In this document: positions 23,490-36,080 of the stretch, one piece after another
How positions within the stretch are numbered: the stretch's first letter is position 1
How the letters are laid out: the number at the start of each line of letters is the position of its first letter
Assembly (NCBI GenBank): GCA_032622095.1
Contig: CP136061.1
Coordinates: 174,557,692 to 174,621,691, forward strand
Direction of reading: 5' to 3'
DNA from: Siphonodentalium dalli
Lineage: Eukaryota; Mollusca; Scaphopoda; Gadilida; Siphonodentaliidae
DNA length: 64,000 nt
The notes under the pieces: model-generated
Told to the model about the DNA's origin: nothing
What the model saw: the letters and a program-made list of their open reading frames with translations, nothing else
The model's database searches: none
Program-made: the position numbers and the translations under genes

Positions 23490-23705
23490 GCTGGACAAAA
23501 CAAGTGTCCACTTAACCGCGGTGCGGTTTGTGTTTCCACCGCGGCCGAACTGCAACAACATCGCGGCCACACTGGCTAACTGCAGTTGGTCCGCGGTTTA
23601 ATTGCCGTTCGGCCGCGGTGTAGGCCTATACTTGCCGTCCGGCCGCGGTATACTTGCCTTTCGGCCGCGGTATACTTGCCGATCGGCCGCGTTGTACTTG
23701 CCGTT
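23490..23705 (+). repeat. CCGCGGTATACTTGCCGTTCGG minisatellite in F2
   Basis: The leader hairpin TGGACAAAACAAGTGTCCA is followed by GC-rich spacers and about four units of 21-22 bases around TACTTGCCG and CGGCCGCGGTAT. Same family as 14657-14855 and 42868-43150. Confidence 0.75.
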
Positions 23706-24149
23706 TTTAGAATGATGTTGAAAAACACAAAGAGGGCACTATAAATGTGGTTTGATTGAGCCCATTGTTTAGCCAGACGATCTATTCAGTGTGTTGGAGA
23801 TCTGATACGTCAGGTGACAAGGTGTGATAATCTTATAAGTATATAGTCGACGTCCTACCGGTATACTAAATTAAATTACACTAATTTAAACTATAATTAT
23901 TTGGTTTGAAATTACATCGACTACATACGTCCATGTGGGCCTCCTTTTGGAATTTACTGCCGGCCAGAATTTTCTTCACAATAAAAAATAAAGAGCGTTT
24001 GTGCGTGGTAAGGTATGTTTCGCCCGCGAACATTTTATGAACATAAGGGGCTTGTTACATGAGCAAGGACAACTCGGCTAGCCGAGTCAACTCGGTCTGC
24101 CAGGACAACTCGGTCGCGCTGTTAAATGAGTCGAGACAAGTCGGTCAAC

Positions 24150-24310
24150 CGGGACTACTCTGATAGAAGTATGGTTTGAGATATTTTATTCTTAGTTTGC
24201 TAAGTTCCCTACAATTCAGTACCATGTGGTATTCATCGCCGATTTCGAGATTACAGAGAGTGCAGATTCTGTCCAAATAATCCGTAGGCCTATTCGTCCA
24301 AGCGCGAGGC
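24150..24310 (-). pseudogene. LINE ORF2 C-terminal remnant (in F2)
   Basis: The minus strand encodes TNRPTDYLDRICTLCNLEIG followed by DEYHMVLNC and ELSKLRIKYLKPYF. The C-x2-C-x8-H-x4-C arrangement and the following basic stretch resemble the zinc-knuckle-like tail after the reverse transcriptase domain of many non-LTR retrotransposons. Only this tail is present, without RT or endonuclease motifs, so it is a dead fragment. The fuller copy is in F1 at 43879-44412. Confidence 0.55.
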
Positions 24311-26010
24311 ATCGTGCCAGTGGACTTTTGATTAAACTTGAATGAGAATATCGCCGAGAAAGTGACATACAATCATGTTCACTCAAACAACCGTATACGA
24401 TGTAGCAAACCATGTTCATTGCTACACAGTCCTCGTGCCCAATTTCTGAATAATTAATGCTGACGTAATTCGCGTGCACCTGGCATTTGAGAGATACAGA
24501 TGCACGCAAAAATAACGGCGATTAACAAGTTCCCAATCAGGGGTTTTATTCACTTTTTTGTGGCAATGTTCATAAGATTACTACTGTAAATGGGCATATA
24601 ATAGGTTTACCTCCTCTTAATGATATAAATATATGATATAGGTCATCAACTGACCACATTGGTAATCTGTATTGGCTTGTCAAAGTTACCCAAGTGTGTC
24701 AGTGTATGACCTGCTTATACTGAGATTTGTACTCAATTTCTATCCATGCCGTTTCTGACGGAATTATTAATTGAAGGTCACATTAATTTTCGCAGTTGAA
24801 TTCACACAACATGTCCAGAAAAAAAGTGGTCGGATTAATTTGAATGGATATGTCTTTCAATGCAAATCGCCTGAGTAAACGTTACAGTTGCAAATATAGT
24901 TGGGTGTGACTTAATAATGCAGTATTGGGAACAATACGTATTTATCTGGCTGAAGATACATAATAGAATGTTTGTCTATTTTTCAATTTAAAAAAAATCA
25001 AGTGTAGCCATATTAAAGAAAACAACATTCATTTACAGCTACTTAATATAACTAGTAGCCCATATAGGCCTATGCACGTGTACACTTGTCAGTTAAATAT
25101 GACTGCTTCGCGTATAACCTTTGCACTGGAGATTTGTATCGAAATTTCCTGCGCTCTTTTAGTTTTTACTATCCATCAGGATTCATGAAAAAACTACGGA
25201 ACGCTCTTTATTAAATTGTTAGGAGTAAAGCCGAATTAAAGCCGGGACCTAATGTATCTAAAATGTAATATGCAAATAAGTGTTTCGGAAGATAAAAAAA
25301 TATGGCATTCTATGGCGATAAATAGATTCGAAAATTGGCAGTATTATATACTATTACGACTGTATTAGGTTCCCCTACTTGCGAAAAGGTGGGGGGGGGT
25401 CCACAATAGGCAACATATATCATATACTTTAAGTGAAATATAAAGGATGCATGCAGTCACACCTCATCGCATATTCTGGTCGTTAGCTAACGAAAACGGA
25501 ATCCACAAATGACATGCACTTTGCATGCGCAGAGCTCGATTTAACCAATCAGTGGTAACTCCATTCAGACTGGGATAGAGGCCGGGTGGGACAACACCTG
25601 AAATACTATGATTGACGTCGGTGTTTGTTTGTTGTCTAACCAATCGCAATGCGACTATTAATGAAAGAAGTCAGTAGGCCTACACGCATTGCACGGACTT
25701 CAATGGGGAGGACAGTGTTGACATTGCTGCAAACAGTGTCAACTGACATCATTGCTATAATTAACTAGGTCAGCCGTGAACTTTTCCAGTGTCATGGAAC
25801 TTGTTATACATGTAGCGATAATTGCGCACTCTCTTGTCAAATATATCTGAGTACATGTCAGGAGGTTTATAAAGGGTCCCTGCATGCCATATACATGATT
25901 CGTGCTTGTGAATTAAAACATGTTTTGACTATATAGCTGTGGCAATGACTGCTAGATGAAGCCATACCAAGATTCGTCAAGGAAAAGTGTTTTTAATTGC
26001 TGTATTGTTT

Positions 26011-27419
26011 TTATGTTTACCCATACCATAGTATGGTAAACATAGTGTCGTTGTCCGGATTGACCACTCGTCGTTAGTCCGTCTGTCCGTCTGTCTGTAG
26101 ACACTTTACGCATGGTGCAATAACTCGAATATGGGTTTGATCCGACTATTTTTAACTGAGTTATGGCCCTTTTTCGAAAAAATATTCACTCTTTAAAAAA
26201 GAAAAAAAATTTGATTTAATTCCTTGCTCAATCTAACAAACAAAAAACAAAAATAATATAATTAAATAAATAACCAACAAAAATAATAAAATATTTTTTT
26301 TAAATATTAATTAAAAAAAAGAAGAAAGAATTTAAATAACAAAATTTTAAAAACTAACACTATTATAACTCCGCCAAGGGTACCCCGAGTCAGCACACCA
26401 AATTTGGTTTAAATCGGTCCAAAAATATTGTCATGTCTGGTGAATTTGTTTGGAGCCATATTCATCAATTCCATCCCATGCCTTTGGACTACTTAGCTAT
26501 ATTATTTTCTGATGTCTCTTATGCCAATGTGCAGATAAAAGCTATGGTATCTAATTTTGTTTTAAGTTTCAACAATACACAGCACAAAAAAATGCTGTTT
26601 AATAAAGGGTTTTGTAGGTTAAGTTACCAAAATGGGCTTTAGAACATTGCTAAAATCATTTAGCTAATCTTGAGATTCAAGTGTCTTTATGCAACTAGGG
26701 TTGAGTTATTTGGTCAATTTAAATTTAAAGAGAATTCCATAACTTCTGATTTTATATGTATATCCTCTCTGGAATTTTCTAAACTAACTGCCAATTGGGA
26801 AAATTAATGAGACATGGGTCAGATTTTAGAACACTGTTGATTGCCTGTTGATAAATGAAACAAAGTGATATGTTTGTTATCACAAGAGCCAGCCAGTCAG
26901 TCATTTTCAATGCAAATGCTATTTAGGCATCTGTTATCAGACCCAACACATCACAACCTAACATGTAACTACCAGAGAAAGCTGCACAACTGAGATCTAT
27001 AAGGATATTTTGCAGAGAACACTTGATCACTCTTGCTTGGATATTCTTGATTCTACATGTTAATACCTGTGTGCAGATTCTTGTCATGCTTGGATAATCT
27101 TGATCCTACCTGTTCATACATATGTGAAGATTCTTGTCTTGCTTGGATATTCTTGATCCTCTTGCTTGGATAATCTTGATTCTACATGTTTAATAATACC
27201 TGTGTGCAGATTCTTTTCATGCTTGGATAATCTTGATTCTATCTGTTCATACTTGTGTGCAGATTCTTTTCTGCAGAATGTTCTTCTTTCTACTCATCAA
27301 TACTTAGGATGTATCTTGACAAGACTATGGCTTATGGATTTTCGCGTTCAAACTGAAAATAGCTGATCACTATCGCCAAGGTATGGGTTAAACATCTGCC
27401 GATCGTGATCGGCCTCTCG
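26011..27419 (+). mobile_element. Helentron-like element, complete, nested in F2
   Basis: 1,409 bp. Starts TTATGTTTACCCATACC. The inverted copy GGTATGGGTTAAACA is at 27380-27394, followed by the perfect hairpin GCCGATCGTGATCGGC (27398-27413) and the end CTCTCG. The empty site is in F1, where TGTATTGTTT|TTATTAAG is continuous at about 46100-46118, so insertion is between T and T. Internally it has one GAGTTATGGCCC unit, A-rich sequence, a block also found near 15030, and a tandem of GATATTCTTGATCCT-type units from about 27000 to 27270. No ORF of note. Confidence 0.75.
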
Positions 27420-27573
27420 TTATTAAGTTAATAAACACTGTAAACCTAATAAATAAACGAAACCAATAGCAATAGACCTATATACTCTAGTATGCGGTGA
27501 TGTTTACGATTTTACCGGCCCAACACCCATGAATATATTCCGCAAATTTTCCGGAACGAGGTCCGCATGCATT

Positions 27574-27790
27574 CAAATTCCGATAACGTTAGGGTGAATT
27601 CCGCAAATTCCGAAAGAGGAAACTAAAATTCCGATAACATTGGGGTGAATTCCGCAATTATTTCCGCAAATTCCGAAAGAGGAAACTAAAATTCCGATAA
27701 CGTTGGGGTGAATTCCGCAAATTCCGAAAGAGGAAACTAAAATTCCGATAACGTTAGGGTGAATTCCGCAATTATTTCTGCAAATTCCGA
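27574..27790 (+). repeat. 63-base subterminal tandem repeat of the F element
   Basis: Units of roughly 45-65 bases with TTCCGATAACGTTGGGGTGA, ATTCCGCAATTATTTCCGC and AAAGAGGAAACTAAA repeat about four times. F1 has three (about 46257-46440). Probably arrayed transposase-binding words. Confidence 0.75.
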
Positions 27791-27960
27791 AAACGTCGGA
27801 CGTATTCCGAAAAAAATCCACAAACGTCGTCTTCTTTTCCGCAAACCTTAGCGCTATTTTCCGAAAGAGGGAACGTAATTACCGAAAAATTTCCGCAAAC
27901 AGTTTTCCGCAAAGTGTTCATAACGTCATTTGTTTTCGGAAAATACTTTCGGAATTCCGC

Positions 27961-29345
27961 ACACCCTACAGGCCACATCTCTCATCCAATCGTCACCAAA
28001 CTTCATATGGATATTCGGGGTGACCTCTAGATGGGAGCCATCATTTTTTTCCGAAACTTGTTAAAAAACATGGCTGCCAGCAACCATCTTGGATTTCAAA
28101 TACGAATCCATTGCTGCATTTATTGGAGAATTGATTTGAAAATTAACAGGCATGTTCTGGATCACCTCTAGATGATTTTCAATGATAATATGGCCGCTGG
28201 CAGCCATCTTGTATTTTACTCTTTGCATGACTAAATATTATGCCAGACCCTACAGATTACATCCCTTATGCGATCATCTCCAAATTTTTTTTTTTGGATC
28301 TTTTCATTAAAAACATGGCTGCCAGCAGCCATCTTGGTTTTGTATGACTGAATTCTTCAGGCACACCCTACAGGCCACCTGCCTTATCCAATCATCACCA
28401 AACTTCATAGGGATCTTATGGATGACCTCTAGTTGGGAGTTGTCATTTTTCCCACTGAAATTTGTTAAAAACATGGCCGCCAGCAGCCATCTTGGATTTC
28501 AAATTTGAATCCATCGCTGCACCCTGTAAAGTTTGAGCTATTGCCATGGGTTGGTATCCCTCGTGCGTGTGTGCATGTAGACATTTCCATTCCATTAGCA
28601 TGGGCTACAGGTCGTACCTTTGGTTGGATCATAATGAAATTTGTCATGACTGTTAACATTGATAGGATGGGAACAAGTCATTTTGGTGTCATTCGACCAA
28701 AAACATGGCCACTGGCAGCCATCTTGGATTTTACTCTTTGCATGACTAAATCCTTTGGCATGGGCTGCAGTTAGTCGGATCATCATGAAATGTGTCATGG
28801 ATGTTAACATTGACATGCAGATGGGAATAAATCATTTTGGGGGTCATTCGGCCATAAAGCATGGCCGATACAGCCATCTTGGATTTTATTCTTTGCATGA
28901 CTAAATCCTAGGGCACAACCTACAGACCACATCCCTCATCTGATCATCACTATACTTCATATTGATCATCAGGGTGACTCTATATGGGAGCATCGAAGTT
29001 TCCGAATTTTGTTGAAAATCATGGCCATCTTGGATTTTACTCTTTGTATGACTAAATTCTTTGGTACACCCTACAGACGACACCTTATCCGATCATCACT
29101 AAATTTCACATGGATCTTCTGGAAGAACACAAGATGGGAGTACTGGTAATCTAATTTTTCTGAATTTCGTTTAAAAAAATGCCATTTTGGATTTTACTCT
29201 TTGCATGACTTAAACCTTTAGCACACCCTACAAGACCACTTCCCTCATCTGATCATCACCAAACTTCATATTGATCTTGATATTGATCTACTAGATGGGA
29301 GCTATCAAATGTTTTTAAATTTTATTGGAAAACTTTATATGCTGC
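27961..29345 (+). repeat. Satellite-like array of about 120-250-base units
   Basis: Units contain ACCCTACAGGCCACATC, ATCATCACCAAACTTCATA, ACATGGCTGCCAGCAGCCAT and ATTTTACTCTTTGCATGAC in that order, starting near 27961, 28245, 28360, 28740, 28915, 29065 and 29222 with variable length. Single copies occur at 21475-21730, 32530-32700 and 37950-38035. No coding role seen; the short ORFs inside are incidental. Confidence 0.7.
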
Positions 29346-29596
29346 TATCTAGTATTACATAGACATTCCAACTTTCCGCATTCCTATTCGCTCCATTGAC
29401 TGTATTAACATATGGAATTACCCCCTCCAAGTTGAGCTACATTGTCATTGAACTTTCATTCACAAACGTTTATGTTTCATGTTATATCATATCTTCTTCA
29501 AATGCACTTTGAAACAAACAAGCAAACAGCCATATCGTCACTCCTGGAAATTCTCTTGTTACTTATTCAAAAATCAGATGTATTTTATCCTTCCAG

Positions 29597-29747
29597 TCTG
29601 ATAAACTATGTGTTACTCCAAAAGACTTGTTAGATTCATTGAAGAAATTTCTTGAATCATCACCACTGGGTGAATATAAAACGAGATTAGACTTGGTCCT
29701 ATCACTCCATTGCCAGTTTTGTCACATGGATCAATCAACAAGGAAAG
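29597..29747 (+). CDS. MDN1: Midasin (MDN1) internal exon, 50 full codons
   Basis: 151 bases, acceptor TTCCAG, donor AAAG|GTGGGT, phase 0 to 1. The translation includes TPKDLLDSLKKFLESSPLGE and then YKTRLDLVLSLHCQF. It matches the family pattern of a helix with L---F---S--GEF--RL-L---FH-Q in the linker region, directly C-terminal to the part encoded by the 20912 exon. The last base begins a glutamate codon completed by the exon at 36506, so phases agree. Confidence rests on order, phase and recognisable positions rather than on a search. Confidence 0.82.
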
Positions 29748-30479
29748 GTGGGTTTTATTTATTTTCCATTCTTCTGGTTTCCAAAAAAAAATGATGTTTT
29801 AGTAGTCGGATAGTATATAGATTTATAGATATAAAAGAGTTAATATGATCATAGCTGTTGAACTCTTATAATATGTCATGATTTGCGCTAGTATGGCTAA
29901 GGTACTCAGAACGGACTTATTCCCCTCGCTGATGATGATCTGTTTTAGATCATTATGCCACAAACTACAATTTAAGTTTGGTGTGCCATTAAAAACTACA
30001 TACACTAAATGAATAGTGCTCAATTTTGACCCACTCCTTTGAAAGTGTTTAAATTCATGCTACTTAAAAATCAACCTCTATTCTTAAAAACTCCTTAAAG
30101 GCACGGAATGCCTTCGTTATCGGTTATAATTTTAAAATAACAGTTAGTAAACTAGGAAAATTTTCTCAAGAATACACTAATAGTATAGTACAATGATAGT
30201 ATGAATTCAATATTATCTACAAAAATCACTTTGTGACAAAGTGTTCGCTTTTATAGACAGCATATAAATAGTGAGCGATAAGCAAAACACCATGGCAATT
30301 TTTTTAGGAGAGTGATTCATGGTGACCCATTCAACACCAGAATCTTGAGTGGCGAGCATTAACGAGTGCTATACCAGTATGTTGTTAACAATTTGGTGGC
30401 CCTTTCTAACCAAAGTTCCCTTTATAGTGGGGTGTCCAAGGGTGTTGAGTTTTTTTGATTATCGCATACTCTTTACTTA
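29748..30479 (+). other. MDN1 intron, nothing recognised
   Basis: AT-rich intron DNA before the A element. No repeat or gene was recognised. Confidence 0.5.
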
Positions 30480-32207
30480 GGGGTCATCTCAAAACTAAAA
30501 TCGGTAAAATGGCCAAAAACACCGATTTTTCCGATTGACAACGCATTATGGAAGTCATTTCTACCGATAAAATACCGATTACAACGTAGAAATGACGTTT
30601 TTGAACAACGCGTCAATCGGTGAAATCGGTAGGCCCTACCGATTTTTCCGATTACGTCAATTTGTGACGGTCACAATCGGTACCGAATCTACCGATCAGA
30701 ACGTTACCGGTACTCAAATATAACGTCGCTAATTGGCGCATCACCTGAGTAATTCACTATTGGTCTGGCAACACATGATTTAATTTGTTTATGTATTTGT
30801 TTTCGTTAATACCGGTACCACGTAGGCCTGTATTATATATATATACTATAAGCACAGTCACTGGACATAAAGTCCAAAAATAAGGGTTTAATCGAGTATA
30901 TAAATCGGTATCCTAATAAAATATACTCAAGTTATGCAGGCTTAACCAGGTGCCCGGACAAACATATCTCAAATAAAAACACTAAACACAAAATACTGGA
31001 CATATGTCGCCTGTTTCCTATAAATAACATACTCAGCTACAACTCTGCAGCGATAAAATCGTTCCGGACGCCAAATTAACGGAGCTTAAAACATTTTTCA
31101 CCATTAGCGAGTAGCGACTCTTGACTCGTCGGCATCCATGTTTTCTTATACTCATTCAATCGGTAATTTGAAAGACCGGTGTTCTGCAACAAATAGTATC
31201 TAAGAACACGTGCACTTTTTTCAGAACACCGGTTCCATTTACACGATGCTTAGAAACAAAATTACTGATTGAATAAGTATATGAAAACATACTGCAAATC
31301 GTCGGCTCACTGCACGTGCCAGGTACCTCGAATCTGTTTACTTTTTGACAAACACATGCTTTCGAGTGTCTGTTAGATTACTATTTATAATTGAAAACAA
31401 AAGGACAGAACGGCTTTTTGTCTTTGTAAAAAATAAAATATAAATAATAATTTTGTTTGATCTGCGTCGATTCACCTTGATTAAGTTGATAAGGCTTCAA
31501 AAACGTGACATTGACTTCAAAAATGACAGAATGCGCGCAAAACAAACTTCCGAAATGTGTGCGGAGGAATACAAGAGAATTGGTCAAAATAGTGCCGAAA
31601 AAGTACTGTTTAGCATAGATTTAACATTAATCCATTTGTATTTTTGAATAAAATATTATTCACACAATGTGCGGATTTTATAATGGTCACTTTTATATCT
31701 CATATAAGACGCACATTGGAACATATATTTTTTTAATTTAAGCACGTGCAAAGTAAAAGTAGTCCACAGAGTTGATCCAGGATTGTCCCAGCATTGTCGT
31801 AAATGTCATAGGATTTTTTCCGGGGGAATCCCCGATGATCTCTGTTCTGGGATAAACAACGACAGATGCGTGTTGCTTTCATACAACGATCGACGCAATG
31901 TAAGACGTCTCAATCAGTACCGATTTCACCGATTGTCTTACCGACTGCGGCGTTCACCCTATCATGCAACAAAAGTCGAATGTTAAACGTCTCAATCGGT
32001 ACCGATTTGACCGATTGTCTTACTGACTGTGGTGTTCCCTCTTTTGACGTCTTGTGCATTGATCGGTAGAATCGGTACCGATTTTTCCGTTCATGACGCT
32101 CTAAACGTAATTACGCTATCCGACTTACCGATTTTTTTCCGATTCAAAAGGCTTGATTATAATCGGTAAATGTCAATTGGTACCGATTAGAGTTTTGAGA
32201 TGAATCC
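30480..32207 (+). mobile_element. A element (P-related, ATCGGTA type), complete
   Basis: 1,728 bp. Left end GGGGTCATCTCAAAACTAAA, right end (inverted) GGATTCATCTCAAAACTCTA, flanked by TTA at 30477-30479 and 32208-32210. Subterminal words are ATCGGTA and TACCGATT, packed into the first 240 and last 300 bases. It is the inverted sister of B (33292-35294): the left of A matches the right of B, and the reverse. No transposase ORF. Confidence 0.8.
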
Positions 32208-32765
32208 TTACTGATTGTTTACATAACATGACATTTGTTTACATAACACAGGGTACTAACATGGCAATAACAAGCCATTTAGACTATAATTATTCCCTGC
32301 AAACATAATTTGTCAGGGGGATATAGAAATGGGCTCCGTCCATCCGTCAGATGTGAGTCCATCCATAACAACTACGAAGCTCTATATCTTGGGTCATTGT
32401 CAGTTGGATTTTATGGATCTTAGGTATGTTGATGAAGCAACATGGGGGAAAGAGTATTTACAAACAGCGGGTTTCCTCAATTGATATTTTCCAGAGTTAT
32501 AGCCCTTATTATCAAAATGGGGACTTGTGTGAAAATGGATTTTACTCTTTGCATGACTAAATTCTTCGGGTCTACCTACTGGCCACATCCCTCAACCAAT
32601 CATCACCAAACATCATATGGATCTTTGGGGTGGTCTCTAGATTGGATCTGTCAATATTTTTCTCATATTTTTTAATTTTTTTTAAACATGGCCGCCAGCA
32701 TTCAGAATGGAGGTTCATCATTATGACTGCTTACAAAATAGGGGCAAATGATTTTTTTTTCATTT
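32208..32765. other. Intron with one dispersed-repeat copy
   Basis: About 32530-32700 matches the unit of the 27961-29345 array (GATTTTACTCTTTGCATGAC, then ACATGGCCGCCAGCATTCAG). The other parts were not recognised. Confidence 0.5.
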
Positions 32766-33035
32766 TTATACGCCCGTTTGAGAAAACGGCCTTATTATAG
32801 TATTGGTCTGTCCGTCCGTCCGGGCGTCCGTTAACCTGGTTCCGCCCGCCAATTTTCACCGGAGTTATGCCCCTTATTTGACGTTTTTTGACTTAGAAAA
32901 TCCTTGAAATTTGTTGTCCGGATGATAACTTTAGTATAGTTTATCGGAATTAATCCAAATTTGGTATACTTTCTCCCACCAAAACACAGGTCAAGTTAGA
33001 ACTTGGGTTCTGTCCGACCATTTTTGGCAGAGTTA
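32766..33035 (+). mobile_element. Helentron-like fragment
   Basis: Head TTATACGCCCGTTTGAG followed by AAAACGGCC, GGTCTGTCCGTCCG and one internal unit up to TTTTTGGCAGAGTTA, where the H fragment begins. Same family as 16252-17133. The right half is not found beyond the insertion. Confidence 0.6.
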
Positions 33036-33288
33036 GGGACCTTGTCAAATTGCAAGCGGTAAATCCGCCGGAGAACGGAGTATTTTTCTCCGCTCTCCGC
33101 TAAAAACTCCGCTTTCCGGTCAGGTAAATAGCGTAAAACACGGCGGAGTTTATCGTGACGTTGAGCGGGGTTATAACGCAGTTTCCAATGGGAGTTTTTA
33201 TTACGTTCATCGAGTTTTTGGCGGAGTTTCAAGCGGAGTTTTCTTCCGATGTATCCGCTCATGTTTGAGTTTTCCCTAAAACTCCGCT
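33036..33288 (+). mobile_element. H-related element fragment (CTCCGC variant)
   Basis: After TTA at 33033-33035 the terminus GGGACCTTGTCAAATTGC follows, a variant of the H terminus. Subterminal words are CTCCGC and GCGGAG instead of CTCCGAT. The target is the unit GCAGAGTTATG of the Helentron-like repeat. The right end is not present; the B element starts at 33292. Confidence 0.65.
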
Positions 33289-33291
33289 TAA

Positions 33292-35294
33292 GGGGTCATC
33301 TAAAAACTCCAATCGGTACCGATTGCCATTTACCGATTGTATTCAAGCCTTTTGAATCGGAAAATAATCGGTAAAGTCAGACAGCGTAATCACGTTAGTA
33401 GCGTCATTAACGGTGAAACCGATTTTACCGATCAATATCCATGAGTGAACGCATTACGTCGCAGTCGGTAAGTCAATCGGTGAAATCGGTACCGATTTAT
33501 TGAAACTTTTAACGTTCGATTTGTTGTTGTACATGTATGAAAAAGTTAACGCCGTAGTTGCAAAAACACTCGGTGAAATCGGTACCGATTGAGACGTTTT
33601 ATGTTCGATTTTTGTTATAGGCCTACATAGATCTAGGGCCCAGATGGTCGTGGATTTTCCATCGAAAAAAAAATCAGAGTGGTTTATTTGCATTCTTTTA
33701 GGTAATAGGTATTATTAGATTAATTGGCAGTAACAATTATTCTCATCGGAAATATTTTTTTCGTTTCCGAATCCGTACTTTACATATGCACATAAATTGA
33801 TAAATTGTATGATTTTCACTCCACTTTCATCTCATCAAATTACACTTTAATCATCATTGATTGTCATATCAATTACCATTTTAGCATAATCTGCATACTC
33901 ATTCAATTATTACTAATTGTTTAACATATTAACGTATTTTATCTGCAATGTATCAGAATGTATTGTGATATTTTCTTCACTGTTTATCTATTCGTTGCGT
34001 GATTGGCTGAATCCCGTAAAGCTCCGCCCATCGCATGTCGCTCATGTTTACCCGGCAGATTCAAACGTTTTCCTGGTGTGTGTCGCGTTTCTATAATCTT
34101 CATGTATCGACATATCTAATGTTAATCTCCCCAAATTAATCGCATATATGAATCCAAGTTGCCATTCTATTCCTATGCGAATGGGTCTCCAGACAGGCTG
34201 GGGTGGGTTTTTAATTTGGTTTTTGCTAGATGATCGCGATCTCTCGTCGAGGTTTGGGGGGGGGGGGCAAAGGTAGTCTATGCATCCATGCTACCGGGCC
34301 AGACTGGAGTAGACTCTTTTTTTACGAGATCAATATTGTTACCCATTATATATGGGGTGCTCCTCGTGCAAAGGAGGGACTACAAGAACAGAACAGAAGG
34401 TACACATGCCGTGTGCGGGATCTTGTAATACAGACACTCGAAAGCATGTGTTTGTCAAAACGTAAACAGATTCGTGGTACCTGGCACGCGCACTGAGTAG
34501 GTATCCGTTTTCAGAGAACCCCGTCATTTTCTTAAAAAATGTTCCGGTGACTCGCTTAAATTGAACATTTTATTCTTTTGAATCACTAATTATGTTTTAG
34601 TTTGGGTAAGGATATCTTTTCTCTATTTGATTTCTTTACAAATCACCGGTGCATGGATCTATTTTTTATCCCAACTAAAACGTGAGTAAGTTGGCTCTAC
34701 GACAATTAGTTAAAACAACAGCTGTCGATCAAACTTAAAATAGGCGTGTCTTTGTCGCACGAAAAATACCTAATACGTAATTAGCTGATATAAATACTTC
34801 ATTATCAGGCTATGATTGATTGAAACTGCACATTTGGCATAGCATTGCATGTGACTGTCATTTCGTGATGATTTATACCAATTACATCACAAATACCAGT
34901 CGAAAGATTTGACAATGAATGAATGGTCGCCTATATAACACAGGCGTTCGTGGTACCGGTAGGCCTATTAACTTGATAATATATACATAAAAAAACATGT
35001 GTTGCTAGACCAATAGGCTACGGCGATACCGAAGTACTCAGGCGCTGCGATCATTAGCGACGTTATTTTGAAACGTACGTTCTGATCGGTAGATTCGGTA
35101 CCGATTGTGACCGTCACAAATTGACGTAATCGGAAAAATCGGTACAGATTTCACCGACCGACGCGTTGTTCAAAAACGTCGTTTCTACGTTGTAATCGGT
35201 ATTTTATCGGTAGAAATGACTTCCACAAAGCGTTATCAATCGGGAAAATCGGTGTTTTTGCCCATTTTACCGATTTTAGTTTTGAGATGACCCC
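33292..35294 (-). mobile_element. B element, inverted sister of A
   Basis: 2,003 bp. The left end GGGGTCATCTAAAAACTCCA corresponds to the right end of A; the right end (inverted) GGGGTCATCTCAAAACTAAA equals the left end of A. Homology runs for roughly 250-300 bases at each side plus inner blocks (for example 34390-34500 against 31290-31380). The flanks are TAA (33289-33291) and TTA (35295-35297), so the duplication is not clean. Confidence 0.75.
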
Positions 35295-35686
35295 TTACCT
35301 ATCTTTAAAAAGTTGCTATTGATAAGCTGATTATAAATAACAATTTGGGTTTTCACACTTCCATAAAACATCAACAAACTATGTGCACAGACACAGACAT
35401 ACGCACTGTAAGCCATTATATTAGTGCAGTTTATTACATTGCAGATTGAAAAATAACATTGGAAAATGCATTTTCATTCCTATTTTGGATAGATCACAAT
35501 AGCAAACACAGCTGACTATCGGGGGAAATGACGACATATTTTGAAAAAGTTTTGGAGTAATTTTGAACTATTTTCGGCCATAGTATCAGGCAATTGTCGG
35601 TACATGTATATTCATTTTTACTTCAATCTTCATTTTCTTACATATATTTCATATGATAGTTATTAAGATTTTCCTTCATGTATTAA

Positions 35687-36080
35687 AGGTACTCAATCCG
35701 ATCAGACGCTCCTAAATTACTATTTCTTTGGCTTCGGGGTAAAAAATATTTCATTCGAGTCGAGTGATCATATATCGATTTTCTCGAGATGTGGCCCAGA
35801 AAACATTTGGTCAAACGGACAAATTGCGGATGAAGATGGATAACTCTAAAATCAAGTGGTAATAATAACCACTTATTTTAGAGTTATCCATCTTCATCTG
35901 CAATTTGTTCGTTTGACCACGTGTTTTCTGGGCCACATCTCGAGAAATTAACAAACTTCAAAAATCGATATCTGATCCCTCTGAACTTTCATTGGTGGGT
36001 TCCTCGACTCTAATCAAATATTTTTTACCCCAAAGCCAAAGAAATAGTAATTTATGAGTGTCTGATCGGATTGAGTACCT
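35687..36080. mobile_element. Foldback MITE, 394 bp, TTAA-flanked
   Basis: Almost the entire element is one inverted repeat: arms of about 185 bases from AGGTACTCAATCCGATCAGA inward, meeting near 35878 at AAGTGGTAATAATAACCACT. TTAA flanks both sides (35683-35686, 36081-36084). Arms differ by scattered substitutions and a short indel. Confidence 0.8.

Larger units (their letters stand above)
22057..27960 (+). mobile_element. F element copy 2 (PIF/Harbinger-like), both termini lost
   Basis: Collinear with the complete F1 at 41378-46615 from CTTTGCGGAATCTGC to TTTCGGAATTCCGC, but the outermost about 20 bases at each side are missing. Subterminal words are TTCCGCAAA and TTACCGAAA. It carries two insertions absent from F1: a mariner-like MITE (22669-22796) and a Helentron-like element (26011-27419). 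It lacks an internal part present in F1 (about 43612-44000). No transposase ORF. Confidence 0.75.

Noticed and set aside
27961-29345. CRISPR-like regular repeats
   Set aside because: Units are long, diverged and variable in length, without unique spacers of fixed size. The window is eukaryotic.
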